Shown: one piece after another, positions 9,657 through 21,832 of the stretch
How the letters are laid out: each line of letters starts with the position of its first letter
How positions within the stretch are numbered: position 1 is the first letter of the stretch
NCBI GenBank assembly: GCA_026119935.1
Contig: JALRMH010000081.1
Span: 1-64,000, forward strand
Reading direction: 5' to 3'
DNA: 64,000 nt
Source: Endothia cerciana
Taxonomy: Eukaryota; Ascomycota; Sordariomycetes; Diaporthales; Cryphonectriaceae
Translations under genes and position numbers: made by a program
The notes under the pieces: model-generated
Database searches by the model: none
Seen by the model: only the letters and a program-made list of their open reading frames with translations
Told to the model about the DNA's origin: nothing

Positions 9657-12298
9657 ATGGCGATCCAGAAGAAACACGGGAAGGGTCGTCTCGACAAGTG
9701 GTATAAGCTCGCAAAGGAGAAGGGTTATAGGGCCCGCGCTGCCTTCAAGCTCATCCAGCTGAACAAGAAATATGGCTTCCTCGAGAAGAGCAAGGTCCTG
9801 CTGGACCTCTGCGCGGCGCCAGGCGTACGTCCCTACCCTGCCCTGCCCTGCCCTACCTGCACACTGTATGGCGTACTGACGGGTCGGGCATAGTCATGGT
9901 GTCAGGTCGCGGCCGAGGTCATGCCCGTAAACAGCCTCATCGTCGGCGTCGATCTGGCCCCCATCAAGCCCATCCCAAAGGTCATCACCTTCCAGAGCGA
10001 CATAACCACCGAGCAGTGCCGAGCTACGATAAGGAAGCACCTCAAGACCTGGAAGGCCGACACCGTCCTCCACGATGGTGCGCCCAACGTCGGTACCGCA
10101 TGGGTCCAGGACTCCTTCAACCAGGCCGAGCTGGCCCTGCAGGCCATGAAGCTGGCGACAGACTTCCTCGTCGAGGGCGGGACGTTTGTCACCAAGGTCT
10201 TCCGCTCCAAGGATTACAACTCCCTCCTCTGGGTCTTCAACCAGCTCTTCGCCAAGGTTGAGGCCACCAAACCCCCCTCCTCCCGAAACGTGTCTGCCGA
10301 GATCTTCGTCGTCTGCCGTGGCTTCAAGGCGCCCAAACGCATCGACCCCAAGTTCCTGGACCCGCGCGCCGTCTTCGAAGAGCTTGCCGCCCCGACCCCG
10401 AACAACGAGGCCAAGGTGTACAACCCCGAGATCAAGAAGAGGAAGAGGGACGGTTACGAGGAGGGAGACTGGACGCAGTTCAAGGAGATCCCCGCGAGCG
10501 ACTTCATCCAGACGACCGACCCGATTGCCATACTGGGGAGCATCAACAAGCTGCACTTCGACCAGGCCAGGAACGGGGACGTCGCTCTCGCGGCGCTCGA
10601 CAAGCTACCCGAGACAACGGACGAGATCCGGAGGTGTTGCGAGGATCTGAAGGTGCTGGGCCGGAAGGAGTTCAAGATCCTGCTGAAGTGGCGATTGGGG
10701 GTCCGTGAGATCTTTGGCTTCCCAACGAAGAAGACTGCCCAGCCGGAGGTGGTTGAAGAGACCGCTGCGGTCGGGTCCATGGACGAGGAGATGAGGATCC
10801 AGGAGGAGCTGCAGGCCCTCAAGGACAGGGAGGACTCCAGGAAGAAGAAGGACAGGAGGAAGGAGAACGAGCAGAGGCAGAAGGACATCGTTCGGATGCA
10901 GCTCAACATGACTGCGCCCATGGACATTGGTATGGAGCAGCAAGGCCCTATGGGCGAGGACGCCATGTTCCAGCTGAAAGCCATCGATAAGGCGGGCGGC
11001 ACCCTGAACAGGATCGCCAAGGGCAAGATGGTCAAGGTCAACGAGAGAGACGCCAAGAAACAACAGGCTGTCGAAACTGCTTCCGGGGATGAGAGTGACG
11101 ATGCAGAAGACAGGCTGGAGCGCGAGCTGGACAGCATGTACGATGCCTACAGGGAGAGGAAGTCGGCTGCGGATGCGAAATACCGTGCCAAGAGGGCCCG
11201 GAAGGAACACGACGACGACGAGTGGGAGGGCGTCTCCGCGGACGAGCAGGTTGCTAGTGATAATGAGAGCGAGCTCGAGGAGGACAGCGAGGAGGACTCA
11301 GACGGCGAGGATGGCCTGCCTCGGAAGTCCCTGCTGACGGATCTCGACAACGATCAAGCCGACGCCTCAGGGTTGTCAAAGCGAGCGAGAGCCTTCTTCA
11401 ACCAGGACGTCTTCCAGGATATCGAAGGCCTGTTGGACGAGCCAGAAGACGATGCCGGCGAGGCGGAAGATGTTGAAGCGATGGAGGTGGACGAGATGGA
11501 TGAAATCTCATCCGACGATGACCTGCCCAAGGTATCAAAACAGAATGGGCGTGCAGCTGTTGATGCACCTTGCGACGATGACGAGGATATCGAGGTTGTC
11601 AAGGGTCCGAAAGCGGACGTGGAAGAAGAGGATGAAAGTGACTGGGAGGAAGAAGAGAAACGAAAGAGGAAAGACAACAGGCCAGGTGAGAAAGGCCCAT
11701 TCCATTTCCCGAAACATGTGAACCTCCTTACTGACCGGGACACGCAGAAATCGACATCATCACCGCCGAAGCAATGACGCTCGCCCACGAGCTCGCCACA
11801 GGGAAGAAGAGCAGCCACGACCTGATGGACGACGGCTTCAACAAGCACGCTTTCCGGGACCGAGACGGCCTGCCAGAGTGGTTTATGGAAGACGAATCCA
11901 AGCACGACAAGCAACAGAAACCCATCACCAAGGCCGCAGCCCAGGCCATCAAGGAGAAGATGCGCGCCCTCAACGCGCGGCCCATCAAGAAGGTCCGCGA
12001 GGCCAAGGCGCGCAAGAGGCAGCGGGCTGCGGACAGGCTTGAGAAGCTCAAGAAGAAGAGCGACGTCCTGGCCGCGTCCGAGGGCATGACGGAGAGGGAG
12101 AAGGCGGACAGTATAGCTAAGCTGCTGTCCAAGGCGAGCAAGAAGACCAAGCGGCCGCCGATCAAGGTGGTTGTTGCTAGGGGGGCGAATAAGGGCAAGG
12201 GAAGGCCGTCTGGTGTCAAGGGACGGTACAAGATGGTGGATGCTAGGATGAAGAAGGAGGTCCGGGCGCTGAGGAGGAAGGCCAAGTCGAAGCGGTAG
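9657..12298 (+). CDS. SPB1: Spb1-like 27S pre-rRNA 2'-O-ribose methyltransferase
   Basis: Exons 9657-9824, 9894-11685 and 11748-12298, 836 residues, close to yeast Spb1 (841). The N-terminal FtsJ/RrmJ methyltransferase domain starts right away (GKGRLDKWYKLAKEKGYRAR) and has the SAM motif DLCAAPGSWCQVAAE, made by joining exons 1 and 2. The K-D-K type catalytic residues appear in RARAAFKL, VLHDGAPNVG and FVTKVF. A central region and acidic stretches follow, and the C-terminal Spb1 domain (ITAEAMTLAHELATGKKS...DDGFNK; FRDRDGLPEWFMEDE) ends in a Lys/Arg-rich nucleolar tail. Spb1 methylates the guanosine in the 25S A-loop and is needed for 60S subunit maturation in the nucleolus. The second intron starts GTGAG and splits a Glu codon. 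Identification is very secure. Confidence 0.96.
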
Positions 12299-13241
12299 AC
12301 CACCAGTCTTCACATATCTCAAGATATGAATGGGACGTATTTGACTGCCGATTTTCATCCATCCTATAAGAACAAGATGCTATAATGTTCTCAGCGAGTT
12401 GTTTGCTTCGGCAGTATCAAGATCTAATCTGCATCTCACTCAACAAGGGATTCGGGAGGGAAAGAGATCCGGCGAACATACCAGAAGGAGAAGCTGGTAT
12501 GTGCAGATGGCCTCTTCCCTTGACCAAGATATGAAAAGAAATAGCAGCGCTCTTTATAGGCTTACACGCCCAAGCCAGACAATATGGTCGAGTTGTGGTA
12601 TCTAATGTCTCTCGTCCACGTATTTTCTGCACCTTTCACAAGGCTAAGTACCCGCGCCAGTGATCTTGCTCAAACTGCCACATGCATGCAAAGCCCGGAA
12701 ACTCGTGCCTCATCACTGAAGTCGAGGCTGAACTCAGTTCATGACATGAGTAGCCTGACTCGGTCTCGTCGCTTGAAGTTTTTAAAGATCTTGGGTCCCG
12801 CCCACCGAACATGCTGGCAATCACGCGCAACGCGTCTACAGAGAGAGTTCTTGTCTCGGAAACGTTTAACCATTCTGAAATGAGAAGCCCTTTGGTTTTT
12901 GGGGGGGGGTTTTTTTTTTTTTTTTTTCTTTTCTTTGCCAGTGTATTGTCAAGAAGAGGGTTGCTCGTTGATGTGGATACAGATCACCAAGCCACCTCGA
13001 TGTTGCTCTCGAGAATTTGTATCAGAAGATAGCCTCCAAGTCGAGGTACCAGCCTCGTGTGCGGAGGCATATCATTGCCTTCCCATGACCTGCCATACCC
13101 TACCACGCCCCAAGCAATCCTGCCAGCCATGCTACCGCGAAAGGTTGGGTGTACAGACGAATAAAAGGACAGAGGGACCCTAACTCCAACACCATCGAGC
13201 GGAAAGGTTAGCACAAAGTCGGGAAACTATCCAACCCTCGA
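12299..13241. other. Convergent intergenic region
   Basis: Between SPB1 and the GMC-hydrolase gene, which converge here. It contains a G9-T18-like homopolymer block near 12901-12928 and otherwise no recognisable feature. Confidence 0.5.
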
Positions 13242-16200
13242 TCAGCAGAGCAGCTCGCCGCTGTCTACCATCCTCTTGAACTTGTCGTCGGGCTCCTTAA
13301 AGTGATATTTGCCCCCGTGGCACACACGGTCCACCTCCTCCCTGACCAAAGGATACACATCCTTCCACGCATTCCTGCCCATCCAGCAATCCAAGTGTCC
13401 GTACCCAGGGATCACCCGCCGGCGGTACTCAATACCGCCGTCATCACGTCCCTCGCCGATCACCCCAGAAGCACCGCCGGCCCTTGTCCCAAAGGTGTCG
13501 CAGAGGACCTCATAAGTTCTCTCCGTGGCCTCCGGGCTGAGGACGGCATTCTCGCTGCCTACGAACAGCAGGAACGGAAGACCCCACAGCCTTTCGATGT
13601 TTTTCCGCGTGGTAAGCCGCTCGAACAGAGGCCCGTTGGCCATGACATGGCCGTCGGTCCCCATCTTCATGAGCAGGTGCAGCAGCCGCATGTTCACTCC
13701 ACCGAAGAAGCGGTCGATTTGGCGATGGGTTGCCTCGTTGAGGTTGTGGTGGTTCCAGCACCGGCCATAGGTGAGGCTGATCCGGTGACAGCTCGCACTG
13801 TTGCAGATCTCGCGCCTTGCGTCGGGCATGAAGCGCAGGAGCTGGTTCAGTCCGCGCTGCACGATGCTGTCGTCCCGCGAGGTCGAGCAGCTAAACCAGT
13901 TACCCCCGAGCATCTTGTATATCTTGTCGAGCGGGATAGGACCGGCGTTCGCCTTGATCAGGTTCATGGAGTTCCAGATGGGGTTCATGAAGACCTGGGA
14001 GCAGGTGACGCCCTTGACCCAGGAGCTCGGGATGGTGCCGTCCAGTAGGCCGCACGAAAAGGCGACGCTGCCCATACAATGCGAGATGCAGTACGTGCTG
14101 GGCGGCTGGTAGCCGCTCTTGGCCAGCTCGTCGGCACTGAGCTTGTTCTTCTTCGCGTACTCGTGCTTGTTCAACTCACGGATGCTCTTCAGGCACGCCT
14201 TGATGTCCAGCCTCGCGTCGAAGGTCGTCCAGTTGTTCTCGGCGATCATGACCGAGCCTATCCGGTGGACGGTGACGAAGACGCGGTAGCCCGCGCGCGT
14301 GAAGTAGTTGACGGCGTTGTATGGAATTGTCGGCAGTGCGAAGATCTGGTGGTCCACGCTTGCACCAGGGATCATGAAGAGGTCCTGGACCGGGCTGCCG
14401 TCCGAGGGCGGGTGCGTCGCATTCCACATATGCATCTTGGTGCATACGTCGTCGACGGACCAGATGTCGAAAGACTTATCGGGGAGAGTGTTGTTCACAT
14501 AGCCGGTGTAGATGGCCGAAGGGTACTGCAGTGAAGTGAAAGGCGCGAGGAAGAGTGACATGGACTTGCGCGTGAAGAAGGTCATGAAGCTGGCTGCCGA
14601 CAGCGCCTTTTGCAGGAGCGAGCTGCCCGTCGGCGAGAGTGTCATCATCTCGGAGAAGAAGTCGCCGGGCTGGATGTGCATGACCCCCTTTGCGACGACG
14701 GGCAGCCTGCACCAGGCCTCGTCGGTGATGGAGCGTCTCTGGGTGCGCCTGCTTACTGTCACATATAATGTGGTGGTCGACCGCCAGAACTGGAAAGGGG
14801 AGAGCGCGACGGACGAGTCTACGACTTTGTACCCGTGGAAGTGGAGCAGTTCGCCGTTGACGCCCGTCATGTCGAAGTCGTACGTCAGGTTGCGCGTGCC
14901 GGGCGCCTTGAGGTCGAGCTTGAACAGGTTGAACTCGCCCCTCCGCACCATGAACGGCGACCCGGGGATCGTCGGACACACAAAGGTGCCCGTCAACATC
15001 CCCCTGTGCTGAGCATCCTGCACGATGCTCGTGGTGTTGAAGGCCTGGACGCTCAAAAAGAACCGCGCGCTCTCGCAGAGGCTCTTGGCCGTCCGGTAGG
15101 CTAGTTCGTACGTGGGCCGCAGGTCCTCTTTCATGCCCTCTTCATCGTGGTGGATGAACCCCGACATGACCTCGGTGAAGCCAAAGCCGCTGGCCTTGAT
15201 CGCGTCCGCGCTGCTGATGACGTGCGCGGCGCCGTCGACGCTGTCGATTTCGGCGGTTGTGACAGCTGTTTCCGCCAACATCTTCTTAGTATTTCTTCGC
15301 TTGGGATGGTGCTTCGGCTCGCCGAACACATCCAGGATGCCGTTGCTCTCGTGTTCAATCACCAGACCATGCTTGTAGCAGTATGCCTCGACGGATCTTT
15401 CTGCAAGAGCGGTGATGGTTGCGAGGGGATTGGCACCTAGTGCCGCGGGAATGATGGCTGCGTCCATGACGATCAGTCCCTCATGGATTGCCTTGCTATC
15501 GCCCTCATTGTCGTTCGTAAAGACCTCGCCGACATGATTGACAACGCCGGTGGACGCGGTGCCGTCGCGAGCCATGCAGGCACCGCCGATGGGATGAACG
15601 GTGACTTCCTGCTCGCCCATCAGGGCGAAGAAGGGGTTCTGCACGAGGGTGCCGCCGACGGCTTTGGTAGCATTGGCGAGGATTTCGTTGAGTTGCTTGA
15701 CGTGATCACTTCGCCCGACACCCAGGAACTCAAGAACTGGTTTGTCATTCTTCAGGGTGAGCACCGCCTGGTTGCCTACGCGGGGGTTGTCAGCTTGAGA
15801 TCATCCAACGCCAACGACTCGAAAGGGAGACTCACTGTCATGCGACATGATGAGGTACACCTGGGTCCTCTCTATCGCCCCGCCCTTGAAGTAGGGACCC
15901 AGAATCCGACTACCCCATCGGGCCAGTGAGGCTTGAGCCCGGGCCGTGATGCCCTCGTCGGAGGAGATGCTGCCGGGCATCATGTCCAACATGACCCGAA
16001 AGAAGGGTGCTAATGCCTTGGGGATGGTTCCCTCCTCGATGACATAGCCGTCCAAGGGATTGGCATGGCCCTCACGGTTGTCAATGATCCCGGTGATACA
16101 AGGGCCCACGGGGTTGTATGGCGACGGGAATGGTCTTCCGACACCGTTGACGGCCTCGTCTGTGTTGTATCTGCAGTCAAAAGGTCAGCTTGCTCCTCCC

Positions 16201-17840
16201 CACGGAGGTGCTGGCCTCTCTGCGGTCACTCACCCGAAGGCCAGCATGTCCCCATTGCCAGACATGTTCTGTCCAACCGTATCGCTCATGCTCAGACCCA
16301 GCTCCCTACTCCTGAGCAGGATCTCCGTTGTCCCAATGGCGCCGGCACCAAGGAACACAGCCTTCTTCGCATGCACCCACATGAGGTCACCATGCAGGTT
16401 CGCCTTGAAGTGGCCCCTGTTCCGGCCGTGCCAGGCAAAGTACACATTGTACCCGCCGCGCTTGGGGTCCTTGCACTTCTCGATGAACCGCACCTCGCAC
16501 TCGCAGAACATCTCGGCGCCCCAGTTCCACGCGTCCGCGAGGTACGTCACGAGCGTGGTCGTCTTGGACCCGTCGTTGACGCCCGTGGCGTCCTGGCCCG
16601 TGAGCGCCGAGGGCAGCATCTCGACGCCGCAGCTGTTGGGCCCGTTGCGGAAGCGGGTCGTCTGGTGTACGCGGCTGAACTTCTCCGCCATGCCGAGGTA
16701 TTCGGCCTGCTTCTTGAGGAGCTCGAGCTTGGGCAGCTTGGGCCAGTCGGCTGGGTACTGCTGCGGGTCGAGAATGTCCTTTGCCTTCTTGTAGTCTGGT
16801 GGAGGTGTCAGCAGGGAAGGTTCCGCGACGGATGAGATATGTTACCTACACTTGTCCAGACAGTCAGGATTCTTTCTGATCTCCTCAGGCCACGCCCTCA
16901 TCATCAGGGCATCTTGATTTGCCTCCAGGAAGACGTTGGCGTTCATCAAGCTGGTACCGCCGAGACCTAACGCGGAATTAACCACCACTCGCTGCGGAAG
17001 GTTTGGTTTGTTTGGTGGGTTTTCTGATTTTTTTTTTCTTTCTTCTTCCCCCGTATCGTCGGGATCGGACTCACCATTGCAGACAACCGCGTTCTGGCCT
17101 TTTCCGAAGATCAAGTGGTACATCCCCGTGGGGTTTCCGCCATCAACGGCGATCCCATTAAAGTATGAATTCGGCTGGAACGTCCCACTCCAGTGCAACT
17201 CCTCAGCTGCACTCTCTGCGCCGTTGGGATACTCGCCGGGCCACTTCTCCTTGCCCCTCTCGAGGACACAGACAGTCTCACCCGCCCTCGCCATCCGGCT
17301 CGCCGCGACACCGCCCCCATACCCGCTGCCGATGACGATGCAGTCGTAACTACCACGGAGCAGCTCCACCGGCTTCGAGATGCGCGGGAAGGCCCCCTCG
17401 GCCCGGCCCTCGTCCTCTACATACGTCTGGACACGGGCGTACGTCCTCGACCGCGGGCCGCCGGCGCCGCCCTCATGAGGGCCCGGCACCGGGACCTGGT
17501 GGCTTGCGTGCTCGGCCGCCGCGCGCTCCTGGTCCTCGGCGCCGAGATCCGTAAGGATCGATGGCGACTTTGGCCAGGTCACCGCCCGTGGAGATGTGTG
17601 CGCGTGCGGTCCGTCTTGGCCGAGGTCGTCCTTGAGGGGAAAACGAGGGGTGGGCGGCCGGCTGTTGGTGCTGCCGTCTGTGCTAGTGCCGTTGACATAG
17701 TGGCCGTTGATCGGGCCTACTGGACCGCCGTTCATCAGGTCTGCGCTGCCAGACCCCTCGTGGAATGACACGGACGGGACCGGATTTGTTGCGGCCATAT
17801 TGTCTGTTTGGGCGGTCTGCGTGGTGTGGCTTGCTCCCAA
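13242..17840 (-). CDS. Fusion of GMC/cholesterol-oxidase-like flavoenzyme and alpha/beta-hydrolase
   Basis: Exons in transcript order: 17840-17075, 16966-16850, 16795-16234, 16170-15836, 15775-13242; all junctions keep frame and give 1437 residues. Start at 17840, or at 17798 (MAATNPVP). After a ~160-residue disordered leader comes the FAD dinucleotide motif YDCIVIGSGYGGG (GxGxxG at 171-176), then GLGGTSLMNANVFLEAN, HPIGGACMARDG and the GMC C-terminal motif MDAAIIPAALGANPLATITALAERS. A second catalytic region follows: the nucleophile elbow reads YCISHCMGS (Cys about residue 1159) and PGYGHLDCWMG (about 1387) supplies a likely catalytic His. GMC oxidases of this branch oxidise sterol-like alcohols; the hydrolase could act on an ester or lactone of the same substrate, but this is inference. 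No signal peptide is visible. Confidence 0.85.
16967..17074 (-). other. First intron of GMC-hydrolase gene (open in frame)
   Basis: GTGAGT donor and TTAG acceptor. The 108-base intron is open in the reading frame and divisible by three, so an ORF caller would read through it and insert 36 residues between CNG and LGGTSLMN. Removing it restores the GLGGTSL motif of GMC enzymes, so I treat it as intron. Confidence 0.75.
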
Positions 17841-18879
17841 GACGCGTGCGGCCCTGGGACCGAAGAATCCTGTAGACGAGAACAGCGAACAAGGACACTA
17901 TCTCTGGGTATATCGAACCGCTTGCGTGCTCAACGATCCGCAGGCCGGGCGTCAAGACTGATACAAGAACGAGACCAGTGGTGGTCGGGGGTATCTCTAT
18001 AGTGGGTATAAGAGTGCGAGCTCACAACGAAGTGATCACGGAGGAGGGACCAGAGGGGTATCGTACACGACTGGGAAACAATACAGGTGGAGGAGGATGT
18101 ATTTCTATGGATTCATTGACCCCCGGCGGCTACGGCTGGCAGAGCCTGCGGCCCTTCTTATATAAAGTGGACGGCCGAGGGCCAAGCATATCCCGTTCTC
18201 CTCGACCAGGAGGGGGGGTAGTTGCATCGATGATAATCCTGTGGGGCTGTTCGCAGTAGAAGGGCAAACCTGCGAAGGGGGCTTGAGTAAAGGTGAGAAG
18301 GTAGCACCCAGATGAGGGGAGGGCAGGTAGGTAGCTAATGATGCAGCAAGGGGGGAGAGGGGGGGGGGGGGGCACGAAAGAGGTCGTCCGCTGCCCTACG
18401 CAGGAAGAGATCGACCGGGCAGTCGAGCACAGGGCTGTCAACTTTGGGGTCCGGCGGTACGCACAATGCCGCAGATGGCCTCTGGTTCAACAGTAAACGA
18501 ATATCACGTTTCGTTCTCTAGCTGAGTCGGCGTAGCCGGCACCCTGTCGCATCCGATGCTAGTCCTGGCATGATCGGTATTCAGCTGCAGATCGCTTCCG
18601 CCCAGTGGGTAAAAAAATACTCGTCGGGAGTAAGAAAATAGCAGGACGACTTCGGGGGCCTATTGGTCAGTTTACTAGACGTCAGCCGCTGCTCGGTGAA
18701 GGATCGGGCTGCTTTCGGATAATACTATGGTACCCAGGCGAGATGGGATTTCGCATCGAGGATAGGCTCGCCTCATACTTTCATAGTACGAGTCCAGCGG
18801 GCCCAGTTCTGCGGACCCCATGCGGGAGCGCCTGGCCCGTGCTGGCTGGCTCAGTCCCGTCCCGTACTGGCGGGAACCG

Positions 18880-18922
<43 letters not shown>
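18880..18922 (+). repeat. (CTA)14 microsatellite
   Basis: About fourteen uninterrupted CTA units in the gene-poor stretch; not in a supported gene. Confidence 0.9.
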
Positions 18923-21494
18923 CATGGCACATAACAGGATCGATGGAGATCCCGCTTCCTGGCACCGCGATAAGAGACGATATATCTTCAGACGAGGGTG
19001 CAGACCAGCCAGGGTGGGCGTAGGCCAGGGTCGGAAGGCGGCTTCAAGTGCTCTCCTCCTTTGAACAACGTGGGCAGACGAACATCAGGGACGCCACAGC
19101 GCAGGGAGCCGTCCGCGGAAGCCTGGATATCTCGTGCTGTGCGGAACCAGGAGTTGTCGTTGGCGCCCCGATACCACTGGACGGCTGTCATACGGAAATA
19201 CTAATTCCACAGTCACCGCAACACCAGTAATGAAGAGCATATCACCGAACAATCCGGAGCGCCCCTGCCCTTTCTCCCTCTCCCTTCCTTGTGTTGCAGT
19301 GCCGGAAGAAAAGAGACCCGGTACTACCACCGTTCTAGAGGTCATTGGGCGACCTAGACTGGTCGTCTGGGGCCGATGCAGTGGCCGGAGACCCACTGAT
19401 CCCACGTGCCTGGACCAGATTTGGGTGGGTTCGGATGGGGCTTTCCTCTCCACAATCGGGCACTAGAGAAAGAAGGGTCCCCATTTGTCGTAACATGCTG
19501 GAGCTCGGAAGGCTTCATGTGACGGCTTGGTTGTGCCGAGGCAGAAAGCGCAGTCGATAGAGGCTCAGGAGGCCTTCTCGTCCCGGCACAGGCTGATATT
19601 TCTCGGTGAGGGTCGTCATCGGAGTCCATTGGAAACCCAAGCTTCGTCCGTACATTCGGGCAGAGGCGGAAGTCTCGCGGGATCCAAGGTCGCAAAAGGC
19701 GGAGGCGGAGGTTGATGAGGTGAGGCGCCAGGAGTAACGTCCAGTATGATATCCAGCCTCAGGTTCCCAAAAACTTTTCTGCTCATGCGGACAAGACATG
19801 CGGAGGGGCCATGAGTGGGCGTCACCGGGCGGGGAATTCGAGATGGCTAGATGGCATATCGGGACCAGGGGTGCATGTTCGTGTGGGCTTCCCACACAAT
19901 GTGGTGGCACAGCGTTGTCGCTGGACCAAAGGCGACGGCGCATGGGCGAGATGGGGCATGGGGTGCCATGCATAGCCTGGGTGGCCCGGACAGGCGAATG
20001 CAACGCTGGGGGGAACAGGCCTCCGTCCTGTGGGCATGTCAGTAGTGGTAGATGACACCTCGGGTAAGATCTCTGGCTGTCCACTCAAGTCAAGCCATAT
20101 GAGGTCAGTGCTGCAGTGTGTGAGTGAGGCTGAGGGATGGGTGACATCCTGTTGACGTCTGTCAGCCCTGGCGGAGAAGGGGGTGGGGCTCCGTGCCTAG
20201 GCCGGCTGGGAGACCTAATTGAGCAGTGAGTCCCTTGCGTTCAGCTCGCCCACGACTGGTCTGGCTATTGATAGACAGGATAGCACGATAGGTTAGGGGT
20301 CCCCGGGTGTGATGGACTCGACGTCCCCGTCGGCCGCTATCGTCAGGCCCGGTGGATCGTGACAGGGCGCAGAGAATCTGCGGTCATGCTCTGGACCTGC
20401 CCCTGACGTACAAAGAAAGTTGACTGGCACGGCATGGGTATGCAACGAGCTGCACGATGCCGTATTTGCCGCAATACAGTGCCATGCATACAGTAATCCT
20501 TCCGCTGACACAGCCGAGGTACGGGCGCCCACGGCGTCGGCACCAGCCCGCTTCGAGTCGTGATTGGCGCCGGCCGGTGTAGATTGACGCACTCGAGGGC
20601 TGAGACCAGGAAGAACAAATGAGGCTTCAAGACGCGCGGGCGACAGAAAGTCCGATGCTAGTCTCATAAGGCTGAGCGCAGGTGGTCTTGGTCCCCTCCA
20701 CCTCGTGTTCCGTGTTGACGTCGTCGTCTGCCGTTATCGTGCCTGTCCAGCGTGTGCCTTGTTGTCTCCCTCACCCTCGACGACGGGCGAATTTTCCCTT
20801 CCCGGTGTGACGGACTAGCGTCGCACCGCGTCAGGCACACAACGTGTTCGTTCGATTATGGGCTGGGCTGCAGGGAAGCGACAGAAGGAAAGACGGGGCA
20901 AATGTGGTGAGACGGTGCTTGTGCTTGTGCTTGTGCTATGTCGTAGGGGGGAGAAAAGTTCGGTCAGGTCGCACAACCTCCCTTGACGTTGGGTTCGCAT
21001 CACTCGTGCGTTATTATGCAAAGGTAGTACCAAAGAAACCTCCTTATAGACCCACCAATCACCCTCTTGAAGGGGACTTTCTGTGCTACGTATCATTTGG
21101 ATTCTCTCGAGAGTTGCAGCGCTTCCTTGACACATCCGCCGTGTGTTCCTATGATGACACTCACCTGCTCGCAGCGGAGGGTGCAAACCCCATCTCTGAC
21201 CCATAACCCCTCCACAAAAAAAAATTTCCAAAAAAAAAAAAAGTAGTTGAGAACCAAGATTTAAGCAATTAAACTCACTAAAACTGTCCCCTCTATTGTA
21301 CTGCTTGGATATCAAGCCCTTCAAGAGTAGGGTCTTCATAGGCTGCAAACAGCAGGCCTGACCCAGAAGTGTTCAGGATCAGCTTCAGAGTTTGACCCGT
21401 TTACTTGCGAGTCCTGAATACCATCTCGCATCAGCACTATCGTGAGCCCACAGAATCAACATCACCCTGCGTTGACATAGTTTCCCTGGAATCT

Positions 21495-21572
21495 TTTTTT
21501 CTTCTTCTCTTTCTTCCCTTTTTTTTTAAAAAAAAAAAGAGAAGAAAAAAGAAAAGAAAAAAGAAAAAAACA
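21495..21572. repeat. T-rich/A-rich near-palindrome
   Basis: A T/C-rich left arm (with TTCTTCTCTTTCTTCCC) meets an A/G-rich right arm around a T9-A11 centre at about 21520-21538. The arms are partly complementary, so the RNA or single strand could fold into a long hairpin. It may also be simple homopolymer drift. Confidence 0.5.
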
Positions 21573-21758
21573 AAAGGTCCTGATTCTGACGCTCAAGAAC
21601 GATAAGGTCGAGATTACCTAGGTATACTAGCCGATGATCGCATACCAGCCTCTGCTAGTGACGCTGCCGACTTGGACGTCAACCCCGCCTGGCTCAACAA
21701 ACAAAACCGTGCGCACTGGAAGCGACTGCACACATCCAGGTGTCACCAAGTATCTAGA

Positions 21759-21768
21759 GTATATATGA
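21759..21768 (+). promoter_or_regulatory. TATA-like element before thioesterase gene
   Basis: GTATATATGA lies 65-75 bases upstream of the start codon at 21833, a plausible TATA box position for a fungal gene with a short 5' UTR. Confidence 0.4.
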
Positions 21769-21832
21769 CTCTCCCACATAACTAGTACGCAACTCCGCTC
21801 TATCTACTCGAATCCATACAGTCTACTTCCAA

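Larger units (their letters stand above)
17841..21832. other. About 4 kb gene-poor region
   Basis: I find no gene. Several short open frames on both strands show no family motif and no pairing with splice sites that extends them. The region holds G15 at about 18359-18373, a CTA microsatellite at 18880-18922, a GTGCTT tandem near 20915-20937, A tracts near 21219-21243, and a T-rich/A-rich inverted stretch at 21495-21572. The left end is the promoter of the GMC-hydrolase gene, with a symmetric TATA-like element (TTATATAA) at about 18158-18165; the right end is the thioesterase promoter. Confidence 0.55.

Noticed and set aside
19515..20084. 189-residue minus-strand ORF
   Set aside because: No motif, poor amino-acid composition, and no splice context.
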